A stretch of 64,000 nt of DNA from Tausonia pullulans (GCA_951802195.1 OX637625.1:1116001-1180000); one strand, 5' to 3'; counted from the stretch's first letter, positions 24,943 to 35,420 are shown. The notes: generated by a model not told the origin, from the sequence alone. Program-made: numbers and translations.

Positions 24943-27900
24943 TCAGATCTCAGACTCCTTGCCACCATCTCCCTTGGAAGCCATCTTGTCCCCTCCGTCA
25001 TCCTGGTCTTCTTCTCCGTTCCTTACCGTCCCTCCTCCTTCACCCGATGTCCTCTCCGTTACCCCACCGTTCGCCTCATCACCAATGACGCTGATCCCCG
25101 TAACAAGGTCGTCATCCGGGAAGTCGGCCATGTACGCCGAGAAGTCAAAGGCGGCGAGCTCGGCGTCAATATCGGCGTACTCTGTCGATGGAGCCGGCGC
25201 CAGCGGAGGCGGTGTCGGCGCGGTGGGTGCTGTTGATGGATGAGGAGAAGCCGCCAATTGCGTATGATGGCGATGCTCGAGCGAGGAAGACGGCCTCTCG
25301 TCGCCCCGACCTGGCGTCGGCATCGCCGCAGGCGAATGATGATGTCCGTTGGTGGAGGCGCCACCTTTTCCCCCACCGTGGCCATTGCCGTTCGCCATCC
25401 CTCCGCCAACGGTCCATTCCGCCGGGAAGGCGTCAAACCCGTTGCCTCCTCCACCTCCACCACCAGCAGCGTCCAGCAAAGCAGCCGGCGTCGTCGGAGG
25501 TTGTTGCTGCTGCCTCTGCTGTCTCGCCTGAGCCTGCGCCTGAGCCTGCAAGGTCGCAGGGCTCACAGCTGGCGTGCTGCTAGACCCTCCTCCCCCCGCA
25601 CCTCCTGCGCCGGGGTAAAAGTACTGCTGCTGCTGGCCCTGACCAGGATGGGGTGACCCAGCTGCGGGGCTGCCGCCGCTTCCGAGAGGGTGCGGCGAGC
25701 CTGCTTGGAGATACGTGGTTGAGGCGGCGGGAGTGCCGCCGCCATGCTGCTGAGGTGTTGGTGGGCCGGGGCCTGATCGGCTTGATGGAGAGGGAGCGAT
25801 GAGAGATTCTTTGGGTGTTGGCGGGTTGGAGCGCTGGAAATCGATCGGCCAGGGAAGGAAGGGATCAGTATGCGACCCTGTAAGAGGGGAGGAAGGGCAC
25901 AGAAATGAGACTGACAGCACTGACAGACGCCACGGAAGGGATGTGAGCCCCTGCTCCAGGCGTGCTCGGCGGAGGCGGCATCGCCGGGTTCTTCGGAGTT
26001 GGCGCCTTGGCTGACGATGCTGCTGGGCTTGCAGCCGCCGCGCCTGAGGCCTTACGCTTAACGGAGGACCGCGGGCCCCCCGACGAGGTAGCAGGAGGGG
26101 CAGACGGTAGATGGTGGCCATTGGCGGTGCCGGCACCAGCGCCGCCCTCCGCCATGGATGGGCTACCGGGGGTTGGAGCGAAGCCTGTTTGGGGCGGGAC
26201 GAGGTACATCTGGCGGCCCTGTTCGCACAAAGAAAGATATCAGTCTCGCGCGGGTGACGATGCAAGCTATCCGAAGACAGCAGACGAACATTGCCAGAGG
26301 CGCCTCCTCTAGGCGGGCTCTTGCGCGGCCGCTTCGACGGGGCACCGTTGATAGCTGTCGTGGCTACCGGCGTCACGGCAGCCTGTGAAATGGGAGACGC
26401 CGTCACGTCTCTGAAGTGTAAGCCCTGCTTTCGCTCCTCTTCCAATTCCCCCGACGCATACAGCCTGCAATCGGTGGAGTCAGCCGGTGTGCAAACCAGG
26501 AGTCAACGAGCGCGCAGCTACGTACCTGTTCATCGCAGCGATGCCGGCTTGCGTTTGAGGCGGCTGCTGGCCCATCATATGCGCGTAACGAACCTGAACG
26601 TCGGCCTGTTCTTCCCATCAAAATTAGCAGCTGCCCAATAAGACGATGACGCCCTCGCATGCGCTGGCCAACGCACCTTCTCCTCCGGCGAGAGAGTGTG
26701 AGGAGCCCTGGTTGCAAGCCCGAGGTTACCAAGGATAAACATGACAGTCTCCTGGTCGATGGGATGCCGCAAGCCGAGCGATTCGAACGGATGCAGCGGG
26801 TGGTGCTGCGGGTGTGGCTGCTGGGCGAACGGTGGCGGCGGCGGGTGGTGAGGATTGTGGAGGACCGAAGGAGGTTGGGGTTGGGACTGCTGCTGCAACT
26901 GGAGCTGGTTCGGCTGGGGTGGTGTCGGCCGGGGCTGGTGGGCGAGTACGACGGGTTGCGACTGGAGCGGGTGGCCATGCTGCATAATCGCAGGTGTCAG
27001 TATCAGGGCTCTTCCTTCCTCTCTCTCTCATACATTCTCCTCTCACCGCTGCCTCCACCACTCTTTACGGAACACTCACAATCTGCATGTACGCGAACCC
27101 GCCCTCCCCTCCAGCCCCCGCTACAAGCCCGTTCGGACTCGGGCTGTGCATCTGAATCTGCGGCGGCTGCTGCTGCTGATAGCGCTGCTGCTGCTGTTGC
27201 ACCGCTAGATGCTGACCAGGGCCGCCGGGGACAGCCGTCGCGTACAAAGGGGTCCCTCCACTCGACTGTCGCACCGGCAGCGCCTGGGGCTGCTGAAACT
27301 GTTGGTACTGCGGGTGGAGAGGGGTCATCCGACCTGTGGCAGCAGCTGACTGGTGGGCGTAGAACGGGTCGAGAGAGCCGCCAGCTGGTGGACCTCCGCC
27401 AGGCGCGTAGTCCGGCCGGTGGACGGACAGCTGCCTCACGCCCAGAGGAGCCTGGAGCTGCTGGGCCTGGTGCGTGGAGTCAGCATGGGTGGAAGAGAGG
27501 TGGAAGAGAGAGGGCGAGAGGGTGGAGACCGACCTGGACATAAACTGAGGCGTCATCTTGAGCTGGGCCACCGGTCGTTCCTCCGGCGGCCTGGTCCTTG
27601 TTCTGAGCCTGGAAGATTTCCCAAAAGACGCTCCACCACCTTCGCGAGCCAGACTTTCAGAGAGTAGTTCGACCCGATAGTGCAGACGGGAGAGACCCAC
27701 TCGTAGAGGAGGCCCTGCTGGGCGTTGATGGGGATCGCGAGGTCTTCGATCCGGCCGAGACCGGCCTCACGGCCAATCTCCTGGGCCGTCATGGCGAAGC
27801 CGCGCTTGAGACAGTAGTCGGCGATATACAGGTCAAGCCTGGCGATAAAAGGGGATTAGTATGAGCCCGGTAAGTCGATCAAGGGCCAACCCTCAATGAG

Positions 27901-28305
27901 AAGAGACAAAGACGGAACGAGGACGACCGACGCGACTCACATCTGGCCACCCTCCCACCTGACCCCGCCAGGCGGCGCGCCTCCGCCGGTGGCTCCTCCG
28001 CCTTGCGCTAACGGCGGCGGCTGGGCTGAATGCTGGTATAACGGCGTCGGCTGCGGCGGCTGCTGTTGCTGCTGGATCGCCTGCTGTGACTGGCCGCGAG
28101 GGCGGATAGGCGGCGGCTGGAGGGTGAGCGGGGGCTGCTGGCGGGGGAGATACTGGGCCGACGAGGCCGGGACCGTCTGAGGGAGACCCAGCTGAGAAGG
28201 AGGGTAGGCGGGAACCGGGCCAGCATCCCCCGCTGCTGGATGACCGCCTGGCTGGGCGTAGTATATCGTCGTCGCCGCCGAGGTCGAGGCCGCCGGCTGG
28301 GACAT
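24943..28305 (-). CDS. LisH-domain transcriptional regulator, Flo8/SomA type
   Basis: Predicted 912 residues, exons 28305-27941, 27838-27701, 27639-27534, 27466-27080, 26979-26677, 26605-26526, 26464-26290, 26218-25925, 25833-24943 (phases agree throughout). An N-terminal Pro/Gln-rich region (about 120 residues) is followed by a LisH motif: MLDLYIADYCLKRGF, INAQQGLLYEWWSVFWEIF at about residues 122-185. A LisH with the YEWWSVFW continuation is the hallmark of the SomA/Flo8 and LEUNIG-like nuclear adaptors that control adhesion, filamentation and development. A second conserved block (GLRHPIDQETVMFILGNLGLATR, ending in LSPEEK) lies near residue 410. A basic patch (KRPRKSPPR, SSVKRKASG) fits nuclear import. 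The C-terminal ~300 residues are low complexity with an acidic region (TEYADIDAELAAFDFSAYMADFPDDD) resembling an activation domain. Target genes cannot be inferred. Confidence 0.85.
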
Positions 28306-29509
28306 GGTCGTCGGCGGGCGAAAAGGAGGAGAGCAGGCAGCAAGGGGGAGAAGGAGGGAGGGGGAGGTCGTGGGTCGGGTGCAGACCCGAGGCTACGTCT
28401 GGCCCGAGAAGGGGGAGGGAAAGAGAGGACGATGGGGAGGAGGGGCGGGTGGATGAGACGCGTCCAGAGGGGCGGGTCGGGGGCGTCGGGGGAGGGGACA
28501 AAGGGCCGAGAGAGGTTGAGCGACTGACAGCCGGACGGGCGAGGCGAATGGAGTCCGGGCGGTGGGCCGAGAGGACGGCGGGCGGACAAAGGCGAGCGAC
28601 GGAGGCGACAGCGGACGGCCCTCTGAGCGGGGACAGGCGAGCGCTGAGGGTCTCGGTCGACGTTTTTTTGGAACGGGCGAAGGCGAGATATCGAGGGCTG
28701 GCTCTGGCGGAGGGAGGGGGGCCGGGGTCGAGGGGAACGCAAGCTGAGGGCAAGGGCCGGATGGTCGTCGGGGGAGAAGCGCGCAGGAGCGAGAGCACGA
28801 GGGCGTCTCCCGTCTGCGTCACCCTGGTTGCGCCAGGCGTGGCGCATCTCTTTTTCCTCAGGCAGTCCGGCGCCTTTCATGCGTGATGCATCAAAGGGGG
28901 CGCATGTCAGCCGTACATATCTTCAACTCGGTGCGGTCGAAAGGGGAGGCTCTCATATGAGGCTGTTTGTCAAGGGCAGATATTGGTGCGATTAGCCTCG
29001 CCGATGTGTCGCTTTCATCTCGAGTCAGTCCCAGCAAATATCGATCAGAAGTTGGTCAGAAAAGGATCAGACAGTAAGGACATCGATGCCCCATTCTTTC
29101 TTCGAACCAGACTTTTCCTTCATACGCTTCAAATCCATCACTACGGCGTGCGTACAGAGGCGGCCGGGACGACCACCTCGACTCCATAGTAAGGCGACCG
29201 TTGCAACTCCTCAGTTTCCTCCATTCTCATCTTCCACAACTGCAGATCTTTTATCTCGCCCCGAGAGCACCATCTCTTCAGCGTGGAGCAAACCATTTTG
29301 CACGTGTCGATGGGGCTCGAGCGAGAGCGCTCTCATGTTTTCCGCTCCTTGCTCGCCGCGGGCATCGCGGCGATGATATATTATCGTCGATCTCCCACGG
29401 CGCCGTTTCCCCCGCCGCACGCTCACCATCACCACCTCTGCACCTTCACTGCCACAGACACCCTCTTACTACCACCGGCTTTCCTTGATGAGGCAAAAAG
29501 GAACTGTCT
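28306..29509. other. Promoter/5' flank of the LisH regulator, no gene seen
   Basis: 1.2 kb upstream of the LisH regulator and downstream of tRNA-Ala(CGC). The proximal 500 nt are very purine/GC-rich. Long antisense frames here overlap one another and carry no domain; they reflect composition. Large fungal regulators of this type often have long 5' leaders, but no leader can be shown from sequence. Confidence 0.5.
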
Positions 29510-29581
29510 GGAGGCTATAAGAGTTGAACTCATGACCTTTCACATGCGAAGCGAACGCTCTACCAACTGAGCTAAACCCCC
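29510..29581 (-). tRNA. tRNA-Ala (anticodon CGC)
   Basis: Reads 5'-GGGGGTTTAGC...GCCTCC on the minus strand. The acceptor pairs over 7 bp with two G-U pairs. The anticodon stem is TTCGC/GTGAA around loop TTCGCAT, giving anticodon CGC. The T loop is TTCAACT. No intron. A T5 run follows on the minus strand, a likely Pol III terminator. It is highly similar to the Ala(AGC) gene at 36131-36202, including the anticodon arm except the wobble position and a few stem bases. Confidence 0.93.
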
Positions 29582-29799
29582 AGGTCACTTGGATATCCCA
29601 GCCGTGCACGCGCTCGACAGCAGCCCACTCTCTCATCCTCGCCCGGTCTTTGCACGCGCGCCTCGCCACGCCACGCCACGCGCTCACGGCCCCACAGTGC
29701 TTATCGGGGTGTGCGGACGGGGCGGGAAGACAGACCGTCGGGCACGGAGTGCAAACAAGGTTCTGACTGTGTAGTTGACAACAACTGCACAAGCAGCTT

Positions 29800-29873
29800 G
29801 ATCGATTAGCTCAGTTGGTTAGAGCGTGGTGCTAATAACGCCAAGGTCGCGGGTTCGACCCCCTCATTGATCA
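29800..29873 (+). tRNA. tRNA-Ile (anticodon AAT)
   Basis: Starts GATCGATTAGCTCAG and ends TTGATCA. Acceptor GATCGAT/ATTGATC pairs over 7 bp. Anticodon stem TGGTG/CGCCA around loop CTAATAA gives AAT (read as IAU). T loop TTCGACC. 74 nt, no intron. A T-rich tract follows at about 29876-29883. Confidence 0.95.
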
Positions 29874-30004
29874 TGTTCTTTTTGGCCTCCCTCGGTCCCA
29901 TGCTTCGTGCCCTCGAGAGCAGTGCGAGTCGGACGGTGGGGCGGTGGGGCGGTGAGCGATGGAGCGGTGAAGTGGTGGCGGATGCCTCAGAGAATTCCGC
30001 GCGC

Positions 30005-30089
30005 CACCGCTTAGCTCATCTGGAAGAGCGTGAGACTGTAACGACCGAAACCGCGCTCTCAAGGCACGCGATTCGATCCCACGAGGTGA
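30005..30089 (+). tRNA. tRNA-Tyr(GTA)-like gene with intron, poor 3' half
   Basis: The D arm (AGCTCATCTGGAAGAGC) and anticodon stem TGAGA/TCTCA are good. The loop CTGTAA carries GTA followed by about 14 nt that look like the usual tRNA-Tyr intron. However, the T arm (around ATTCGATCC) pairs only about 3 of 5 positions in any register, and the acceptor CACCGCT against CGAGGTG has two mismatches. Either this is a decaying tRNA-Tyr copy or I have mis-set the 3' end. Confidence 0.45.
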
Positions 30090-30327
30090 GGAGTTCTGGA
30101 ATCTCCTTTTGCTGGCTGCATGGAGGGAAAGGCCGTAGGAAGCGGTGGTGGACCAAGCCTTGGGGGCGGGTGGAGATGGGCTGGGCTGTTGTCACGCACG
30201 TACCTTGCTGGTCCCACGATTGCCTTTTTCACACCTGCGTAACACGCACGCAGTCCTAAGCTGTAGACTGCCAACCTGCAGGGACGTCTGTGGATCCAGT
30301 ATCCGGATGGCGGCTGAAGACGACAAG

Positions 30328-32660
30328 TTTTTTTTTTTTGTATTTAAGTCATGAGTTATACGTAGAGAACGAGGTAACCCTATGAGAGATATCGAGTAGT
30401 AGCCAGATAGAGGGAGAGCGAAAGTAAAGAACAGGTAGAAGGAAAGCAATATATGGGTGTGGACATAGGCCCATTAAAGAGGTAAGATATTAAGATGACC
30501 AGCTACATCAAGCAGTGGCTATGGACCAGCCATACTTCCCCACCCCAGACCTGCTTGTCACCCAGGATCGATGTCGGCGCCGACCGCAGTTCCATCCATC
30601 TGGTCCTTGCGAGCCCTCCACCTCGTACTCGACTGCCAGTGTTTCTGCTGGATCGTAGACGCGATCTTGCGGATCTCCTCGTCCGTGACAGGGTCGAGGG
30701 CTGCGATCTTGCTGTATCTCCGCCTCCGGACGAATCGCCATGTCCGGGCAACAAAGATGCAGTGGAAGAGGAAGACCCCCCTCGGCGGCGACGGTGTCGG
30801 GCAGACAAGCGTCTGGAGGGAGGGAGGATGGGAGGGGAGTGAAGGCGAGGCACGTGCAGCAGCCGCAGCAGACCAGATAGCGCCCACGACGGGACACGGC
30901 TCGTCGAAGAGGTGGAAGAAGGACTCAACGGGGGCCGTCAGGCACAGCGCACATCGCTTGGACCTGTTGTGCGGTGTAGCGGTGCCGTCGGCGAGGAATG
31001 CCGCAGCAGTATGCTTTCCTGGGTGGAGACTGTACAGCGAGAAGCGGTGGGCCAAGTCGACGTCTTCGGGCGACGCTCGGGACACGGCCTTGAGCAAGCA
31101 CCACTGCCGCTTCCAATCGATCTTGGTAAGCGCCGGAAAGTGGTCTTGCCACCCCTTTGGGATGATGAGGCCGCGGTTGGCTAGAGTACGACTGTGTGCG
31201 CCGTGGGGCTCACGAGGAACGTTCAGCCGGCCCAGGTTTGTGTGGCCAGGGTGGAGAGCTATCCGCAACTGGCTATCTGTACCGAACGTAGACATCCAGT
31301 GGACAGCGTTCCTCCAGCGGTCTTGATTCCAGTAACTCATGTCAAAGCTGATTTCTTCGAACCATGCCCGGAGGTAAGCCTGCCATCGTGCAGGGAGAGC
31401 TCCTTGGAGCTTTGTGATGGCATTCCACCAGACGGCTGGGAAGAACCATTGACCTTCCACTGGGGAAAGGAATACGCCTAGCCAGCTGAAATTGGCGGGC
31501 CGAGGTCCTCTGATGAACTCTCCATCCCTGAAGATGGTGCGAGTCATCTTTCTATAAGCCCTTGGGTCGAGGCTCATGGTATGGATGATCCGCTTGCGAA
31601 TACGGATCGATGCGGGAAGCTCCGGTTGGAAGAGCACATCGCCAGCCCACTGGGCGCGCGCCTTGATGAGCCGGAATCGGAGTGGCGTGAAGCCAAAGCC
31701 GCCGAGGTCTCGAGGGGTTTCCAGATGCTCCCTGCTGACGTCGTGGTGTTTCGATCGGTAGAGGGACTTGTAGGCCGTTGCCTCGAGGTCTTCCAGGATA
31801 TCGTCTGGGCACGGCAGGAAGCGGTCCAGTTAGATGATCTTCGAGTAGATGTACTGGTTGATGACGTTGCATCGCGCAAGGAGAGGGAGATCGTGCAGCG
31901 GGATGCGAGCAAGACGAGCCTTCAGCTTGCCGATGATCTCTCGCCAGTGAGCAGGCACGTTGACCGTGCGACCGCATGGAACGCCGAGGAAGTCGAATGA
32001 AAGCGTTTGGACGCGCCATTCGTGGTACCTCGTAGGCGCATCCGTCCGGCATGACCCTAGCGGATAGAGGAGTGATTTCTGGTAGTTCAGCTTGCTTGCT
32101 GCGGCTTTCTCGTACTCTCGGAGGCAGACCGTCGCCTCATCGACCTCCGACCAAGTCCGACACCGGATACTTAGATCGTCTGCAAAGAGAAGGACCTTCC
32201 GCTCGTGTAGGGGGGGCGGATTGGCTGGTGGGAGGCGATGACGGAGCATACAAGCCAGCGGCTCCAGGAGGAGGGCGAAGATCGTCGGTGCCGCGGGATC
32301 GCCCTGTCGGACACCGGACCGGATATGGATGGCTTGACCCATCCATCCGTTGATCATGAGCCGAGCAGTCTGAGAGGTCATCGTTGAGGTGATCCACGCG
32401 GCGGCGCGCGGACCGAACCCCATGTGGCGGAGGCAGGGGCCAACAAAGTCGTGCGACACTCTGTCGTATGCCTTCTCAAAGTCGACTTGGGCGAGGACGC
32501 CAGGCAAGAGGTCTTCGTCGTCTATGGCGAGCTGGAGAGAGGAGATGTTGCGACCCGAGTCGCGGCCAGGGAGGAAGCCTGTCTGGTCCGGAGGGAGACA
32601 CATGAACAGGGCGTGAAGACTGATGGGTGGGTGGATGTTGGTGGCAACGTAAGGCTTCTT
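30328..32660 (-). mobile_element. 5'-truncated non-LTR retrotransposon (LINE), copy A
   Basis: A LINE fragment on the minus strand. From its 5' side it has the reverse transcriptase core, the ORF2 C-terminal region, a 3' UTR, and a poly(A) tail (T12 on the plus strand at 30328-30339). Coding similarity (…PPISLHALF… then DQTGFLPGRD) runs to within a few tens of bases of tRNA-Glu at 32671, so the truncated 5' end faces the 5' end of that tRNA gene. No endonuclease domain or ORF1 is present. The last ~170 nt (30328-30497) recur at 33196-33360, 36516-36686 and 36691-36790. I could not find a clear target-site duplication. The exact 5' boundary is uncertain by roughly 50 nt. Confidence 0.88.
30558..32603 (-). 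pseudogene. LINE ORF2 fragment: reverse transcriptase and C-terminal zinc finger
   Basis: Visible RT blocks: DQTGFLPGRD, AQVDFEKAYDRVSHDF (block with the first catalytic Asp), SGVRQGDPAAPTIFALLLEP (fingers/palm QGDP), VLLFADDLSI (the FADD catalytic pair), SKLNYQKS and FLGVPCG. The C-terminal half contains CALCLTAPVESFFHLFDEPC, a CCHC-type finger common at the end of LINE ORF2 proteins. One in-frame TAA at 31830-31832 splits an otherwise continuous frame. Upstream parts of ORF2 (endonuclease, first RT block) are absent because of the 5' truncation, so this copy cannot move on its own. Only one stop in about 2 kb suggests a fairly young insertion. Confidence 0.88.
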
Positions 32661-32670
32661 CTGAGCTTTA

Positions 32671-32742
32671 TCCTTTGTTGTCTAACGGCTATGATATGAC
32701 GCTCTCACCGTCAAGGCCCGGGTTCGACTCCCGGCAAGGGAA
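32671..32742 (+). tRNA. tRNA-Glu (anticodon CTC)
   Basis: Starts TCCTTTGTTGTCTAACGG and ends CAAGGGAA. Acceptor TCCTTTG/CAAGGGA pairs over 7 bp. Anticodon stem TGACG/CGTCA around loop CTCTCAC gives CTC. The T arm CCCGGGTTCGACTCCCGG is canonical. 72 nt, no intron. LINE copy A ends just upstream of it on the opposite strand. Confidence 0.95.
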
Positions 32743-33195
32743 TATCACTTTTGCTTTGCACATCCTTGAGATGTTCCGACGTCTGCGGGAGGGGAACCCT
32801 CTGTTGTGCGGGGAAGGAGACGGTCGCGGACACGAGCAACACAACACACAAAGCTTCCCTGTCTTGACCGCCGCGCGTCGTCCTTGCACTTTGTGTTCCT
32901 GTGGTGGTCCCATCGGCGTCTCCTGCAGAGGCCTGTTCCGTCCCAGCGTCTCTAGAAAGAGCCAGGCAGGAGTCACGGACCGAGGGGGGTCGTCCCTGGA
33001 CCATGCATCCGCTCTCATCTCAGTACCAGCTGGAGGACTGGGATGCTGCTGAGCCAGGCTGAAGACGATGCTTTCTTGTGGTTAAGGTGTGAGTCGAAAG
33101 CAGAAAACGGCATGACCCTGTGAGAGCCCGCGAGAGGGGGGACGGGGAGAGATGGAGGACGGGGGGGAGGGTGAATGTTGTTGTTGAAGAAGGAG

Positions 33196-34670
33196 TTTTT
33201 TCTGTGTTGAGTCATAAGTCATACGTAGAGGAGGAGGTACCCCTATGAGAGATAGAGAGTCGTAGCTAGATAGAGGGAGAGCGAGAATGAAAGAAGAGGT
33301 GGAAGGAAAGCAAAGACGGGTATGGATATAGGCCCATTAGAAAAGGTGATATGTCCATGGGAAAGAGCGTTGAGTGGAGATGGAAAAATGTAGAAGGCGA
33401 GAGTGGGCGGGGTAAGGGATGTCTAAAAGTACACATCAAGGTGATCAGCCATATCAAGAAACTCCTCCTCTATTTCGTCGTCATCGTCGGAGTTCTCCAG
33501 CAGGCCTTCCTGCAAAAGCTTGTTTGGGGTATTGTAGCACGCGTGGATCCGAGGTTTCACGCCTCTCACGTTCAGCGGCAGGGACTGTAGTTGGGTTAGG
33601 ATGTCTTGGGCATTTCCTTGAGGGTCGATCTGGAGGAGCATTCTGCCATTTCGATTTTTGAAAGGACGGATCAGGCTGGACAGCTGTTCGTTGCACTCGG
33701 AGATTGCGTTGGAGATCTCGATGGGAGTGGTATCTCGAGGGACGAAAATGGCGAGACGGTTCACGCGGTCGAAACCCAAGGCTGAGAAGATCGAGGTAAT
33801 ATCCTGCGGAGGTTGTTGAGCGGCTCCGAAGGCGAATGCAAGCCGGGGCTGGATGTCAGACGAGTCACGTTGCCTCGCAGCTGAAGTTGTAGGATGAGCC
33901 TGTTTGGCGGCATTCGCTTGTGAGCTGCCAACGGCGTTCGGCTGGGGGTTTGCGGCGGAGGTCGCCGGCGCGGGCGACGCGGCGCTGGGGACGAAGGGAG
34001 GTTGTTGATAGAGTGTCTCGCCTGTGGAACGAGGCGGTGTGAGATGCGCCCCTTCAGACGTGAGGGATGGAGCGGCATTGAGGTCGCTAATGGCTGAGCT
34101 CGACAGAGTGACACGGCCAGTCGAGGGGGTTGCAGGGGTACGGCGGAGAGGGGAGGGAGAAGAGAGGGGGGCCGTGGGGCTGATGTGGTTGTGGGGCGTG
34201 GTAGGGTCGGGGGTAGGAGTAGTAGGGTGGGTGTTATCGGTAGCTTCGGTAGGCTCGGGGGCCTCGGAAGCCTCGGTAGCCTCGGTGGCTCCTGTAGGCT
34301 TGATAGGGTTGCTGGGATGGGTAGGGGTGCCAGGGTCACTAGGACTGGTCGGACGAGAAGGAGAGCCGAGGGTGGGTTTGTTGACGGGCGTGTTGGGACG
34401 TTCGTCGATGCGAGAGGGCGTGTTGGTCGCCGTGTCTTGGACGGCGATGGCCGCCTCGTCCGATCCGCTCTTTTGCTGTGCTGGAGAGGGAGGGTCTAGG
34501 GGATCCTCGGGAGCCCTGAGAGCTCCATGGGGTCGCTTGAGGGCTGAGTCACTAGGCATATGGTAGGGTGATCTGGGTTGCCTGGTGGTGGTTGTGGTGG
34601 TTGTGGTGGGTTGTGGTGCGGGGGAGGAGGAGGAAGACCGAACGAGCTGCTGGCGGGCTCGCCCTGCCAT
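33196..34670 (-). mobile_element. ORF1-only LINE derivative (copy B)
   Basis: Minus-strand unit made of one long ORF (34670-33423) followed directly by the LINE 3' tail (33196-33360, more diverged than the other tails, with a poly(A) reduced to T6 on the plus strand). The tail shares the TAAGTCAT, ACGTAGAG, ACCCCTATGAGAGATAG, TAGATAGAGGGAGAGCGA and AGGCCCATTAGAAAAGGT blocks with copy A. No reverse transcriptase lies between the ORF and the tail. The ORF start codon is 13 nt from the 5' end of tRNA-Leu (34684) on the other strand. The simplest reading is an internally deleted, non-autonomous element like the half-L1 (HAL1) elements of mammals. A separate family sharing the tail is the alternative. 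Confidence 0.7.
33423..34670 (-). CDS. Putative LINE ORF1 protein
   Basis: 415 residues, uninterrupted. The N-terminal two thirds are very rich in Pro/Ser/Thr/Ala with short tandem peptides (TEATEASEAPEPTEAT). The last ~130 residues are ordered: SIFSALGFDRVNRLAIFVP, ISNAISECNEQLSSLIRPF and GRMLLQIDPQGNAQDILTQL, which may form an RRM-like alpha/beta fold, followed by an acidic tail (DDDDEIEEEF). It is called ORF1 because it is followed by the same 3' UTR as the RT-bearing copy. A nucleic-acid-binding chaperone role is inferred from LINE ORF1 proteins in general. The lack of any break suggests the copy is recent or still maintained. Confidence 0.6.
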   Translation of the reverse strand: MAGRARQQLVRSSSSSPAPQPTTTTTTTTRQPRSPYHMPSDSALKRPHGALRAPEDPLDPPSPAQQKSGSDEAAIAVQDTATNTPSRIDERPNTPVNKPTLGSPSRPTSPSDPGTPTHPSNPIKPTGATEATEASEAPEPTEATDNTHPTTPTPDPTTPHNHISPTAPLSSPSPLRRTPATPSTGRVTLSSSAISDLNAAPSLTSEGAHLTPPRSTGETLYQQPPFVPSAASPAPATSAANPQPNAVGSSQANAAKQAHPTTSAARQRDSSDIQPRLAFAFGAAQQPPQDITSIFSALGFDRVNRLAIFVPRDTTPIEISNAISECNEQLSSLIRPFKNRNGRMLLQIDPQGNAQDILTQLQSLPLNVRGVKPRIHACYNTPNKLLQEGLLENSDDDDEIEEEFLDMADHLDVYF

Positions 34671-34683
34671 CCATACAGCACAC

Positions 34684-34777
34684 GGTCGGATGGCCGAGCG
34701 GTCTAAGGCGCTAGCTTAAGGTTCTCATATGAACTCGCTAGTCTTCACGGGCATGGGTTCGAATCCCATTCCGATCA
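34684..34777 (+). tRNA. tRNA-Leu (anticodon AAG) with intron
   Basis: Starts GGTCGGATGGCCGAGCGG and ends TTCCGATCA. Acceptor GGTCGGA/TCCGATC pairs. D stem GCC/GGC. Anticodon stem CTAGC/GCTAG is perfect, with loop TTAAGG then an intron of about 14 nt and C. This register gives AAG; shifting by one would give TAA but removes base 26. A variable arm of Leu type precedes the T arm ATGGGTTCGAATCCCAT. Confidence 0.9.
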
Positions 34778-35066
34778 TGTCTCTTTTGCTCCGTCCTGCG
34801 GTTCTCCCGGCGTGGCCAGCGTCAGCTGGAGGACCGCTCGATGGCGTCGGGGTGACCGCTCAATGGCGTCGGGGTGTCAGATAACGCAGGACGAACGCAG
34901 GAAGGGTCCGTCCAGTCCACCACGGCTGAAGGGGCTGCGAGAGCCGATGCTAGAGCTTTTGTTTTGTTTTCAAAAACAGGAGAGCGACAGCATCGTCAGG
35001 TTTGGGGTGGCCTGGGCGACGAGCGTCCATGGAACGAGGGATGCTTCGGCTGCTTCGTCTGAGCGT

Positions 35067-35170
35067 GCCCTGCTAGCTCAATCGGTAGAGCGTCAGACTC
35101 TTACAGCAGGTGTTCAACAGTCGCTTCGCAGGTGATCTGAAGGTTGGGGGTTCGACCCCCCCGTGGGGCT
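35067..35170 (+). tRNA. tRNA-Lys (anticodon CTT) with intron
   Basis: Starts GCCCTGCTAGCTCAATCGG. Acceptor GCCCTGC/GTGGGGC pairs with G-U allowances. Anticodon stem TCAGA/TCTGA encloses CTCTTA, an intron of about 31 nt, then A. The anticodon is CTT. T arm GGGGGTTCGACCCCCC. The intron begins after position 37, as usual for eukaryotic tRNAs. Confidence 0.92.
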
Positions 35171-35192
35171 AATGTTTCCTTTTGCCGGGATC

Positions 35193-35246
35193 CTCGATGC
35201 TGTGAGGGATCTCGATGCTGTGAGGGATCTCGATGCTGTGAGGGAC
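35193..35246. repeat. 18-bp tandem repeat, three copies
   Basis: Unit CTCGATGCTGTGAGGGAT at 35193, 35211 and 35229 (last base C in the third copy), just downstream of tRNA-Lys. Confidence 0.95.
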
Positions 35247-35420
35247 CTCGTGGCTGGTCGGGACATGCAGTGTGATCTGCAGGCTGTCTGGATGGCTCTG
35301 GATGGCTCCGGTCCGGGCAGGCGCTCGGTCGCTAGGGGAGGCGTGGATGAACGGCGGGGCGGAGAAGGGTTGTGCCGGTCTGGGTGCGCGTACGAGCCAG
35401 ACTGTCACTAAAAGCACTCG

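Noticed and set aside
28008-28880. 290- and 309-codon minus-strand ORFs upstream of the LisH regulator
   Set aside because: Mutually overlapping Pro/Ser/Arg frames from GC-rich sequence; no domain or conserved motif.
30328-32742. Target-site duplication around LINE copy A
   Set aside because: A short TGAAGAC match exists on both sides but is not placed next to both element ends.
34684-34777. Reading this tRNA as Leu-TAA
   Set aside because: That register removes base 26 and weakens the anticodon stem; AAG gives a perfect 5-bp stem.
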